Assembly: GCF_039969785.1 (NCBI RefSeq)
Contig: NZ_JBDVNC010000016.1
Coordinates: 1 to 64,000 of the forward strand
Reading direction: 5' to 3'
DNA: 64,000 bases
DNA from: Shimia sp039969785
Lineage (GTDB): Bacteria; Pseudomonadota; Alphaproteobacteria; Rhodobacterales; Rhodobacteraceae
Notes under the pieces: model-generated
Database searches by the model: none
Seen by the model: only the letters and a program-made list of their open reading frames with translations
Told to the model about the DNA's origin: nothing
Position numbers and translations under genes: made by a program
Shown here: positions 1 through 8,152 of the stretch, piece by piece
How the letters are laid out: each line of letters starts with the position of its first letter
Position numbering within the stretch: position 1 is the first letter of the stretch

Positions 1-364
1 CATAAACCTCAAAATTTTCCGCCGCGCTTCGCTTCCGAACTGTCTCTCTCGATCCCGTCCGCCGCTCCGTCTGGCGCCCCGTTGGTGCATCTCTGCGCCG
101 CCGGTGAGGGGGGTTCTACGGTTTGATCGCCATGGCCGCAAGTGCTTTTTTGAGGTTTCTGCAAAAAAACTCTGCAAAGGCCATTTTTCCTTAAAAACCA
201 CGGGTGCGACGCCTGTTTGCGAGGCAGTTTCGCCGGGAATATTCGAGGAATCGTGCCCGCAAGCGGCCCTACACCGCGATTCATGTCCGGGAATCCCCGT
301 GAATCGGCCGGATTTTCGGTTTCCATCGTCTGATTTTTTTGAATCGGCCCGATTTGCAGCCGAT
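1..364. other. No recognisable gene (364 bases)
   Basis: This stretch lies downstream of the ABC-like gene on the minus strand. A minus-strand open frame (368 to 9, GTG start overlapping the stop of the ABC-like gene) runs through it, but its translation has no domain, no hydrophobic or helical pattern and a residue mix unlike a real protein. I treat it as chance. No terminator, tRNA or repeat was seen. Confidence 0.5.
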
Positions 365-3300
365 TCACGACTCGTCTTGCGACTCGCTTTGTTTCGGAGC
401 GCCCACATAGCCAGAAACGGCCTGCAGGATTCGGAATGCTGTAGAGGCGTCATTTTCGACCACAGCCATGAATTCCGATTCCCCAAGCCGCAGCATGTCC
501 AGGTCTGTCTGGGCATACATATCCAATGCGCGTTTTTCTTTACGCAGCAATGCCAGTTCACCCACCAGTGTCCCCGGTCCGGCCACTGCAATAAGATGCT
601 TCGTCCCATCTTCGCCCTGATACCCAAGCCCAGCTTCACCTTCCAGGATCAGATACGCCCCATCCGAAGGGTCATCCCCCATATGGAAGAGATACTCCCC
701 CCTACTCGCCTTGTGCCACTGCGCGCCAAACGCCAGCAGGCGCAGTTGCCGGCGCGACAAGCCCGCAAACATGTCCGTTGAAACAAGCGCCCGCATCTTG
801 CGGCGCAAGTCGGCGCTGGCGGCATTGTCGGTCTCTTCAAAGGCCGCTCCATCGCCGTCTTTGATCCGCCCGTGTTCAATCTCAAGCGATATATCGAACG
901 CGTCGGTATCTTCGAACTCGTCCTCAAGGAATATCTGGGTCGTGTCAGGCAACAACCGACGCAAATTGTCGATGATCCGCGGCCGGTCTTCTTCATCAAT
1001 ACCCGCCAGACAGCGGTTCAGAATCAACACGTCAGGCTTTTTGATGGCCGCCCGGCTGATGGCCAGGGGCTCCGAGAACGATGTTGGCAAGCCGGCACCG
1101 GCAATCCCGGATGGCACCGCATACAAAAGCTCGGCAACCTGTTGCTTCATTCCTGCTTCGTCCAGCGCGGCTGCCACAATATCGCGAATGGCTTCGCCAC
1201 GTGGCCCGGCGGACGCAGAAAGCTTGCCATAAATGGCGTTCTCAAGAACGCTCAGCCCCGGCGCATACTTATCTTCTTCCAGCGGTGCGAAATGCACCAC
1301 CAGCCATTCGGCCAGCTTTTCCGATTTCTTTTGGCGCAGTTTCAGAATGGACGCCTTAAGTTCGTCGTCAAATCCGGGTCCAATGCGTTCGGCGGACACT
1401 TCAAACGGCAAGGCCAGCATCTGGGCAAGCTCGTCGCGCTCCATTGCGTCCAGCCCGACCTCTCTGCTCTTCTCGACCAGAGCCACTTTGTTGGTGAACT
1501 CGTCCGGGTTCAGCCCAAGTTGGCGGAACAAGGGGTGATCTGTACCGTCAACGCCAAAGGTCTGGTTCAGCATCTCAATGACTTCCTGCGACATACGCAG
1601 AATGCCTTCTTGCAGACCCAATTCATGCAGCAAGGACAGAAAATCGTTGATCGCGCTTGCGGACGGCTCATAGATCGGTTCGCGCGGCGTGGCAAAAAAC
1701 AGGTTCGCGGCGACTGGAAGCGCCGGGTTATATTCGGCCGGATCAAACCGGTAATAGACCTTGTCCAGCCCCGCCTCGATCAGCTTTTGCTCGATCTGAG
1801 GCCGCATCCGGACCAGCGCCTTGGCCAGATCAGAATGATCAGCCTGTTTGAAGGTCTGGTCCAACCCACGGCGGAACAATGCATTGCCTGCCCCCGTGGC
1901 GTCCATCAGCTCCAACCACCATGCATGCACCTCGTCTTCGTCGGCCATATCCGCAAGGGCCGGGTCGACCCATTCAGAATAGAAGCGATCCTGGCTGTTG
2001 CCGGTGCGCTTGGATTCATAGGCGCGTTTCTTGTCTTCGGCTTCGCCGAGCGGATCAGGTAAATCCGAAAGGGGCTGCCGTTTCAAAGGCATCAGCACAT
2101 TATGTCCAAACGTCCCCTCAAACACATAAGGAGACGGATCAGCATAACCGATGCGCGTGGCCACCACCCGCTGATGCAATTCCGACAGACGCGTGTCACC
2201 AATCTCGATGCGCCCGGACATTGGAAGGATTTCACGCGTAAACAGCTCGGCAACTGCACGCCGTTCTTCGGCGTCATTAGAAGAAATCGCGACCAGCGAT
2301 CCCTGCGGGAACGTTACATTCAGGTTTTCCAGAACCGAGTCGCCGTCATGATCACGGACATAAACATCCGTCAGCCTGATGTCGCCTTTCAGGCGCGGAA
2401 TTTCGTCAGGCTCGTCTTCGATCAGTTCCTCGTCGACCATACCCGAAGGTGTGAAGCGTTCGCCAATCAGTATCCAGCGCAGCGACAGATCCTGAACACG
2501 GTTGTAATAGTTCAGCAGTTCCTTCCAGGGCCCCGACAAGTCTTTGTACGCCGCCAGCGCAGCAACCAACGCACCCAGCGACACCTGACCGCGAATAACC
2601 AGGATGCCGCCAACCAGATAGAAAAAGAACGGGGTCAGCTGGGTAATGAAGTTGTTGAGGAACTTCATAAAGAACTTTTTCTGATAGATCGTTAGACGGA
2701 TCAGAAACAACGTCCCCAGACGGCGCGTAATGCGCGACAGCCTAAACCGCCATCCACCGTTAACGCGCAACTCAGGTGCACCCGAGGCCGTTTCACCAAT
2801 CTCAGCCGCCAGATAGCGCACTTCCTGAATACGATCTTTGTTGTGCAGGTTTATCTGCCGCTGAAGTTTGGGGATCAGCCACGCCTGAAACGGGATCAGC
2901 GCAATTGCCGCCAGACCAAACCAGACACTTTGCAAAAACAGAAAGCTGAGGATCGTGATCATCTGCCCCGCCTGCATCACCGGAACGCTGATCGCATCGC
3001 CCATCATGCCGCCCATCGGTTCGGCCTCTGACGTGATCATCGCCACCAATTCACCCTGCGATGTGCGACGCAAATAGGGTTGCGGGAATCGCGTGATGCG
3101 CGTGATCAGCGAAAACCGGAACCGCCGCAGCATACGTTCGGACAAAACACCCTTCATGGTGTTGATCCGCATTTTCATCAGACCATGAAACAGCACGGAA
3201 ATCAGGAACAGACTACTCAGGACGATCAGGAATGTCTCCTGCGCCATCTCGTAATCCAGCACATCGATAAAGCTTTGATCCGCGTCAATCGCATCGTTGA

Positions 3301-3424
3301 TAATGCGTTTGGGCAGCTCAAGCGTCAGAAACTGCAATGGAAACAGGCACGCCGTTAGCGCCAGAAGCACCATTTGGTCCCGTTTGGAGTATTTCCAAAT
3401 GAAGGAAAATAACGTGGGTTCTAT
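365..3424 (-). CDS. ABC-transporter-like protein with degenerate ATPase and C-terminal cyclic-nucleotide-binding domain; probable AUA start
   Basis: A protein of about 1019 residues. The N-terminal ~300 residues are an ABC exporter membrane domain (it keeps the L-E-L-P-K-R-I-I-N-D-A-I segment). An ABC ATPase follows but is badly eroded: where the P-loop should be it reads AISSNDAEERRAVAEL with no GK(S/T); the Walker B region reads DVLILNRCLAGID without the D-E pair; the signature is FSEPLAISRAA. A helical insertion of roughly 270 residues splits the ATPase. Residues ~880-990 form a cNMP-binding/CAP-like domain with VGELALL. The first ATG (3373) lies inside a conserved-looking stretch. Upstream in frame there is no ATG, GTG or TTG before a stop, but ATA at 3424-3422 follows GGGAG at a good distance and gives IEPTLFSFIWKYSKRDQ, which resembles the M-E-x-x-L-F-x-F-I-W start I recall for this family. 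Substrate unknown; transport by ATP hydrolysis is doubtful. Confidence 0.8.
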   Translation of the reverse strand: MEPTLFSFIWKYSKRDQMVLLALTACLFPLQFLTLELPKRIINDAIDADQSFIDVLDYEMAQETFLIVLSSLFLISVLFHGLMKMRINTMKGVLSERMLRRFRFSLITRITRFPQPYLRRTSQGELVAMITSEAEPMGGMMGDAISVPVMQAGQMITILSFLFLQSVWFGLAAIALIPFQAWLIPKLQRQINLHNKDRIQEVRYLAAEIGETASGAPELRVNGGWRFRLSRITRRLGTLFLIRLTIYQKKFFMKFLNNFITQLTPFFFYLVGGILVIRGQVSLGALVAALAAYKDLSGPWKELLNYYNRVQDLSLRWILIGERFTPSGMVDEELIEDEPDEIPRLKGDIRLTDVYVRDHDGDSVLENLNVTFPQGSLVAISSNDAEERRAVAELFTREILPMSGRIEIGDTRLSELHQRVVATRIGYADPSPYVFEGTFGHNVLMPLKRQPLSDLPDPLGEAEDKKRAYESKRTGNSQDRFYSEWVDPALADMADEDEVHAWWLELMDATGAGNALFRRGLDQTFKQADHSDLAKALVRMRPQIEQKLIEAGLDKVYYRFDPAEYNPALPVAANLFFATPREPIYEPSASAINDFLSLLHELGLQEGILRMSQEVIEMLNQTFGVDGTDHPLFRQLGLNPDEFTNKVALVEKSREVGLDAMERDELAQMLALPFEVSAERIGPGFDDELKASILKLRQKKSEKLAEWLVVHFAPLEEDKYAPGLSVLENAIYGKLSASAGPRGEAIRDIVAAALDEAGMKQQVAELLYAVPSGIAGAGLPTSFSEPLAISRAAIKKPDVLILNRCLAGIDEEDRPRIIDNLRRLLPDTTQIFLEDEFEDTDAFDISLEIEHGRIKDGDGAAFEETDNAASADLRRKMRALVSTDMFAGLSRRQLRLLAFGAQWHKASRGEYLFHMGDDPSDGAYLILEGEAGLGYQGEDGTKHLIAVAGPGTLVGELALLRKEKRALDMYAQTDLDMLRLGESEFMAVVENDASTAFRILQAVSGYVGAPKQSESQDES

Positions 3425-3602
3425 GTTCCGTTCTCCCGAACCGCCTTGTCAGGGGATTTCAAACTGTCCGTCGCAGGCGATGCTAGCAATGTTACGCAGC
3501 GGAATTCAAACGCTTTCTTGCGAATCTGGCAATCAGAAGTTTGCGATCACGAGATTCTGACGCTAGGCTCGTCTGGAATGGGGTTAGATGGGGCCACGTC
3601 CG

Positions 3603-3986
3603 ATGGACCAATATTCTGCTATCTTGCTGCTTTTTGCGGCGCTTCAGATCAAGCATCTGGTGGCCGACTTTTTTTTGCAAAATGCCAAGATGATTATGGG
3701 ACGCGAACGCTACTGGCATATGGGCCGTACACAGCACGCTGCAATCCACGTGGTCTTGTCAGCGTTGTGTTTTGTTATGTTTGGAACCGCCCCTACGCTG
3801 ATCCTGTGGATCGTGATTGTCGAATTTGTGGTGCATTTCCACATTGACTGGGGCAAAGCGCGGTTTTCCGTCGATAACAAACTAACGCCGGAACAACCAA
3901 TGTACTGGTACGCAATGGGCACCGACCAGGCGCTGCACCAATTGACTTATATTGCAATGGTCTGGGCATGGCTGGCGTTTAGCTGA
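3603..3986 (+). CDS. DUF3307 family membrane protein
   Basis: About 127 residues with several hydrophobic helices. The segment LQIKHLVADFFLQNAKMIMG, followed by H-A-A-I-H and H-F-H-I-D-W-G-K, is the hallmark of DUF3307 proteins, small integral membrane proteins of unknown function. An ATG at 3588 in the same frame is an alternative start; I prefer 3603 because homologues begin just before the first helix. The gene diverges from the ABC-like gene and converges on the hotdog gene, with only five bases between the stops. Confidence 0.75.
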   Translation: MDQYSAILLLFAALQIKHLVADFFLQNAKMIMGRERYWHMGRTQHAAIHVVLSALCFVMFGTAPTLILWIVIVEFVVHFHIDWGKARFSVDNKLTPEQPMYWYAMGTDQALHQLTYIAMVWAWLAFS

Positions 3987-3991
3987 CGCCC

Positions 3992-4792
3992 TCAATCACA
4001 GCTAACATCAAAGATCGCTGCAATCATCTCGTCCTGAGTAACCGCAAACAGGCGCGCCGTTTCCAAACGACCTTCATCGTTTTGACGGCGGGGAACAATC
4101 GCATATCGGATCACTTGGCCAACCGGCACCGCAGCCATGAACCGTGTCTTCATTTCGGAGATACGAGCATCCGGGTAAATGCTCTGCACGCCATATTCAG
4201 CAAGCCCACATAACAACATTCCCGGGAGAACTGCCCCGGCTAGTCCCACGGCCTGCGCCGCTGCGTCATCAACGTGGATTGGGTTGGTGTCATACGAGAG
4301 CGACAGATAGGCCTTAACACCCCCTGCCCCAATTGGGGTGGTCTCGACCCAGACCGTTTGTGGAGTTTCAAACTTGCTGGCAAACGCAACGCCCTTAAGG
4401 GCCTGCATCTCGCGCGCGGTAACAAACCGCAAACGCGTTTGCATCTGCGCGATGACATCATCCTGCGCACTAACTTCAAAATCAAACACAACCCCAGCCG
4501 GTTTGACTTCCTCTCTGATCACAACATCAGAAACGTCGGGAAAAACGGCCCCTTTGGTTCGGCGAAATAACTGAAATTCGTGTATAACGCCCAGGGGTTC
4601 AGGTGGTGTCATCGCAAGTGTGTTGGCGGCTATCTTTGGATTTCCCAATAACATAGCCGGAGCGATCAAAGGCGTTTCAATCGACACATTTGTGCCGATC
4701 AGCCCTGAAAGCACGCCATCCAGAGCCTGGCCGCTTTGCAGATCAGGTAACGGGATATCCGAAACACGGGTTTCCCGAACCTTATTAGCCAT
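3992..4792 (-). CDS. MaoC-like hotdog dehydratase of an ACP/KS cluster
   Basis: 266 residues. Around residues 165-200 it carries a MaoC/FabZ-type hotdog helix and loop (SYDTNPIHVDDAAAQAVGL, then AVLPGMLLCGLAEYG); the D-x-N-x-I-H-x-D pattern is the usual R-hydratase active-site motif. The N-terminal half could be a second, degenerate hotdog. Probable role: dehydration or hydration of an acyl-ACP intermediate made by the ketosynthase encoded just upstream. It is the third gene of the ACP-KS-hotdog transcript; its start overlaps the KS stop by 8 bases, implying translational coupling. The natural product or lipid made is unknown. Confidence 0.7.
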   Translation of the reverse strand: MANKVRETRVSDIPLPDLQSGQALDGVLSGLIGTNVSIETPLIAPAMLLGNPKIAANTLAMTPPEPLGVIHEFQLFRRTKGAVFPDVSDVVIREEVKPAGVVFDFEVSAQDDVIAQMQTRLRFVTAREMQALKGVAFASKFETPQTVWVETTPIGAGGVKAYLSLSYDTNPIHVDDAAAQAVGLAGAVLPGMLLCGLAEYGVQSIYPDARISEMKTRFMAAVPVGQVIRYAIVPRRQNDEGRLETARLFAVTQDEMIAAIFDVSCD

Positions 4793-5993
4793 ATGCGCGA
4801 ATGATCAGGGTCGCGTTAATGCCCCCGAATGCCAACGAATTGGACATCACAGTATCTGTATTGATCTTGCGGGCGACATTGGCCACAGGATCCAGATCAA
4901 TCTTGGGATCGCGTTCGTTGAAATTGATCGTTGGCGGCGCAGTTTGCTGGCGCAAAGCACCAATCGCAGTGACCAGTTCCAACGCGCCGGCCGCTCCAAG
5001 AGCGTGGCCATGAATTGGCTTTGTCGACGAAATTTCAACGTTGCTCAGATCAGTCCCGAAAACCTCCCGCAACGCACAAACTTCGTTGAAATCGTTTGCT
5101 ACCGTTCCGGTACCGTGAGCATTGATGTACCCAATATCCGACGGGCTGGCCCCCGCATCGTTCAAAGCCAATTGCATACAGGACGCCGCCCGAATTGGGT
5201 CGGGCCGCAAAAGATCACCTGCGTCGGAATTCGTTCCATAGCCAGCAATTTCACAAATAATCTCGGCACCGCGTGCCTGAGCACTTTCCAATGTTTCGAT
5301 AACGAAGATGCCAGCACCCTCGCCCAGCGTCATCCCATTCCGGTCTTTGCTAAACGGGCGGTTCTTGCCTGCGGTCATAACCCGTAGCAATTCCCAAACC
5401 CGAAATACACCGCCCTCAAGGCACGCTTCGGACCCGCCGGTGATACAGCGTTCAATCGCTCCTGACCGTACAAGTTGATATGCCAGACCAATCGACTGGC
5501 TGGCAGATGAGCAGGCCGTCGCCATGCAATAGGCTGGCCCTGTTGCGCCAAATTCCATCGATACCCAACTGGCCGACGCGTTGTTCATGATTTTCGGCAC
5601 GGACATCGGGTCCAGACGCATGCTGCCTTCGGCGCCAAACTTCAGGTAATTCTTGTTGAGCGTTTGCGCGCCACCAAAGCCTGATCCTACGGAAACACCA
5701 CATTTGTCGCCAAAATCATCAGGAGTCAGCCCGGATTGCGCAACCGCCTCGCGTGCAGCAACAACGGCATAGTTGGCCACCGGCTCCCGCATGCGGTGCT
5801 TCATCTCTTCGACCAACTGTTGTTTGACGTCATCCGCCAACGCCGCAGCCGTTTCAACGCGCTGAACTTCGATCTCAGGAAACGATACACCACGGACGCC
5901 AGACATGCCTAACTGCGTGGATTCAATCAGCTTTTCCGCACCGCGACCGCAGGCAGAAATGGCTCCCATTCCCGTAATGACAACCCGCTTCAC
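4785..5993 (-). CDS. Beta-ketoacyl-ACP synthase (FabF/NodE-like)
   Basis: 402 residues, full length for the KAS II family. The catalytic triad is visible: Cys161 in TACSSAS, His293 in NAHGTGT and His330 in STKPIHGHALGAAGA. It condenses malonyl-ACP with an acyl primer. This is probably not the housekeeping FabF, because it sits in a private operon between a divergent ACP and a hotdog protein and the sequence resembles specialised KS enzymes (NodE-like). The start overlaps the ACP stop by 4 bases (ATGA arrangement). Confidence 0.85.
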   Translation of the reverse strand: MKRVVITGMGAISACGRGAEKLIESTQLGMSGVRGVSFPEIEVQRVETAAALADDVKQQLVEEMKHRMREPVANYAVVAAREAVAQSGLTPDDFGDKCGVSVGSGFGGAQTLNKNYLKFGAEGSMRLDPMSVPKIMNNASASWVSMEFGATGPAYCMATACSSASQSIGLAYQLVRSGAIERCITGGSEACLEGGVFRVWELLRVMTAGKNRPFSKDRNGMTLGEGAGIFVIETLESAQARGAEIICEIAGYGTNSDAGDLLRPDPIRAASCMQLALNDAGASPSDIGYINAHGTGTVANDFNEVCALREVFGTDLSNVEISSTKPIHGHALGAAGALELVTAIGALRQQTAPPTINFNERDPKIDLDPVANVARKINTDTVMSNSLAFGGINATLIIRAYG

Positions 5994-6259
5994 GTCTCGG
6001 CGGCCTCTTCTTCTTCGATCTTGGTAATCACGAGGTTGAGCAAATCATCCACCGTTTCAACATCGGTAAGCTCATTATCGACCGAAATGTACACATTGTA
6101 CTTCTCTTCGATCGCCATCAGGATCATGACAAAATCCGCCGATTGGATGTCTAGCTCATCCAATCTTTTTTCCGGAGCAATATCAGACACTTCCACCATA
6201 CCTTCATCGGCGACCAAAGCCATCAAATCCCGGGTAAGCGTCTCGCGGTCGGTACTCAT
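5990..6259 (-). CDS. Dedicated acyl carrier protein
   Basis: 89 residues, strongly acidic, with the four-helix ACP pattern. The phosphopantetheine serine is Ser40 in DIQSADFVMI; the residue before it is Gln, where most ACPs have Asp (D-S-L). This divergence, and location in a cluster with its own KS and hotdog enzyme, suggests a specialised carrier rather than the AcpP of primary fatty acid synthesis. A good ribosome site (GGAAGGAC) precedes the ATG at 6259. First gene of the trio. Confidence 0.8.
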   Translation of the reverse strand: MSTDRETLTRDLMALVADEGMVEVSDIAPEKRLDELDIQSADFVMILMAIEEKYNVYISVDNELTDVETVDDLLNLVITKIEEEEAAET

Positions 6260-6451
6260 TTCCGTCCTTCCAAGTGTTCTGTCTAAATATTCTGTTCGAT
6301 TCAGTGACCATTATGCCCTGACGCGTCAGATCACAAGTTTATTGAGCAATGCCTCATTATTCCAGCCGGAACTTGGCGTCACGTCGCAACACCCGCCCCT
6401 CAAAAACACCTGTCGGCACCACGTTGGTATGACGTCGGCACCGCGTCGGTA
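6260..6451. promoter_or_regulatory. Intergenic region upstream of the ACP operon
   Basis: 192 bases between the rhodanese stop and the ACP start, both on the minus strand. It should hold the promoter of the ACP-KS-hotdog transcript. Short repeats of the form GTCGGCACC/GCGTCGG occur around 6411-6450. No clear sigma-70 hexamers or hairpin terminator were identified by eye. Confidence 0.3.
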
Positions 6452-6850
6452 TCAGCTTTGCATGCCCGGGTCGACCGGTTCTGAAACCGCTCCGCCATTT
6501 TCAGCCCAATCTTTGAGCCCGCCAAGGTTCCAGACCTCGCCATAGCCCATGTCTTTGAGCAATTTTCCCGCCAGCGCCGCGCGCCCACCGGACGCACAAT
6601 GCAGGATCACCGGACGGTCAAACCGCAACTCGGGGTCATGAAACGGAGTCTTGGGGTCTGCCCGAAACTCCAGCATCCCACGCGGAATGTGATGACTGCC
6701 CGCCGCCCGGCCATTGGCCTGCAACTCGGGTGCATCGCGAATATCCAGCAACAACGCCCCGTCGGCCACCTTGGCCTGCGCGTCCTCTACAGAAATCCGG
6801 GGCACAACCGCATGGGCGGCTTCCAACATCGCAGCAGCAGTCAGAGTCAT
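6452..6850 (-). CDS. Rhodanese-like domain protein
   Basis: 132 residues, a single rhodanese domain. The active-site loop is HCASGGRAALAG with Cys85 as the persulfide-carrying residue; the L-L-L-D-I-R-D-A-P-E-L segment near residue 35 is the usual rhodanese start motif. Likely cytoplasmic sulfur transfer or a related thiol function; acceptor unknown. It stands alone, with spacing on both sides. Confidence 0.85.
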   Translation of the reverse strand: MTLTAAAMLEAAHAVVPRISVEDAQAKVADGALLLDIRDAPELQANGRAAGSHHIPRGMLEFRADPKTPFHDPELRFDRPVILHCASGGRAALAGKLLKDMGYGEVWNLGGLKDWAENGGAVSEPVDPGMQS

Positions 6851-6989
6851 TGGGCATCTCCAATTTATGTCATCCGCGCCCTTGTTGCGGTTGCGCGGCG
6901 GTATGTCAAATCGGGTTCGCTCCCAGTGCCAAAACTTTGGCAGATTGCATATCCATCAAGGATACCAACCTTACTGTTTTTAGAATAGT

Positions 6990-7631
6990 TTAGCCAACCT
7001 TGTAGTAACTGAATGCAGCGACACCTAACGATAGGATCGCGACAATCAAGCTAATTGGGGGTAGCCACTTACTAGTTGCACTTTCAAGAACTATCTTCCA
7101 AGCTGATTTTTCAGCAAGCTCTGTTATCCCGTTGAAATCTAAAAATGTTTTCGAGAACTCGTTCGTCGCTCGGTTCGTCAAAGCCGCCTGGTACTCCAGT
7201 TTTGGATAAACCCAAGGTTCCAATTTCGAAATGGGATTGTGCTCAAAAAATAGAACTCTGAAAAGGCGGTTTCTCAGACATATTTTTCTTGGCCTCCTTG
7301 AAAAGTTGACCAAATATGCACTTAAGTGACCGTCGTATCCCGGGTCAATAATTCCGACATTGAGGCAAAGTAAGCCATCATGCGTCAAGGAAGTGACAAG
7401 AGTTGCCAGCCCTGTTACGTTGTCAGGCAACACAATCCGCTCAGTGGTTCGAACGGCTAACATGCAACTTGGTTCCAGCCAAAATTCATCTAGACTCTGC
7501 GCCTTGGTTCCACCATCTAATCCCATAGGGAATAACTCACCTATAGTTAAATCGAAGGTGGAATTCTTTAGGTTTTCTTGGTTACACGGTCTGACAAGTT
7601 CAAGAGATACAATTTGATCGCCAACTAGCAT
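6990..7631 (-). CDS. Membrane-anchored dCTP-deaminase/dUTPase-fold protein, catalytic residues apparently lost
   Basis: 213 residues. Residues 20-135 follow the dCTP deaminase/dUTPase fold: STFDLTIG, a central strand, and NVGIIDPGYDGHLSAYLVNF. Compared with E. coli Dcd from memory, the arginine in SSLARLGL is His84 here (TSLTHDGL), and the catalytic Glu after DPGWSG is Tyr, so classical deamination is unlikely. The dUTPase motif P-R-S-G is also absent. A C-terminal helix at ~190-209 (PISLIVAILSLGVAAFSYY) would anchor it in the inner membrane. A ribosome site GGAG precedes the ATG. The gene is visibly AT-richer than its neighbours and diverges from the deaminase gene with almost no gap. Possibly a nucleotide sensor in phage defence (inference). 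Confidence 0.7.
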   Translation of the reverse strand: MLVGDQIVSLELVRPCNQENLKNSTFDLTIGELFPMGLDGGTKAQSLDEFWLEPSCMLAVRTTERIVLPDNVTGLATLVTSLTHDGLLCLNVGIIDPGYDGHLSAYLVNFSRRPRKICLRNRLFRVLFFEHNPISKLEPWVYPKLEYQAALTNRATNEFSKTFLDFNGITELAEKSAWKIVLESATSKWLPPISLIVAILSLGVAAFSYYKVG

Positions 7632-7645
7632 TGATGGGTCTCCAC

Positions 7646-8152
7646 ATGAGTTTTACAACTGGCAATCCACCGGTCGAACAATCACAAGATGATTCCTGCA
7701 TTATTGATTCACTTGTACATTTGATGCAACAGAGCGATGATCCGGATCGGCAAGTTGCGGCAATTATTTTTGATAAAAACGGGGTAAAAGTATCGGCCGA
7801 GGCCAACGGGTTGGTAACGCCCCAAAGTCCAAAAGATGGTGACCGAGTTAGTCGCGTTGGTAACCTAAAGTACTTTTGGTTAGAACACGCAGAACGTAGG
7901 GCTATTTTTTCTGCGCTACGTTCTCAAATTGATTTGGATGGCGGGCGAATTTATGTTTCCCTGTTTCCTTGTGCAGAATGCGCAAGAGCCATTGTACAAT
8001 CGGGCATCCGCTCGGTGGTCGCTCCGGAAATACAGGAAGACGACAATCGCCATTTACAATCAATGACGATTGCTAAGGAAATTTTTGAGGAAGTTGGAGT
8101 GGAAATTCTTATTATTGCTCTGCCTAATCATCCATCTTCAGTGCTGAAATAA
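7646..8152 (+). CDS. dCMP/cytidine deaminase-like zinc protein
   Basis: About 168 residues from the ATG at 7646 (in-frame alternatives: ATG 7634, TTG 7631). The zinc-dependent deaminase signature is complete: H-A-E at residues 81-83 (LEHAERRAI) and PCAEC at 108-112 (SLFPCAECARAIVQSG). The order and spacing fit dCMP/riboflavin-type deaminases. It overlaps the 3' end of lepA by 29 bases in convergent orientation and is AT-richer than lepA. Paired with the degenerate Dcd-like protein it could alter the pyrimidine nucleotide pool or read it; a role in phage defence is inference. No N-terminal P-loop domain of the AvcD kind is present. Confidence 0.75.
   Translation: MSFTTGNPPVEQSQDDSCIIDSLVHLMQQSDDPDRQVAAIIFDKNGVKVSAEANGLVTPQSPKDGDRVSRVGNLKYFWLEHAERRAIFSALRSQIDLDGGRIYVSLFPCAECARAIVQSGIRSVVAPEIQEDDNRHLQSMTIAKEIFEEVGVEILIIALPNHPSSVLK

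Noticed and set aside
9..368. Minus-strand frame starting GTG, overlapping the ABC-like gene stop
   Set aside because: No domain, odd residue composition and no clear ribosome site; likely chance.
872..2062. Long plus-strand frame opposite the ABC-like gene
   Set aside because: Antisense shadow of GC-rich coding sequence; no motif.
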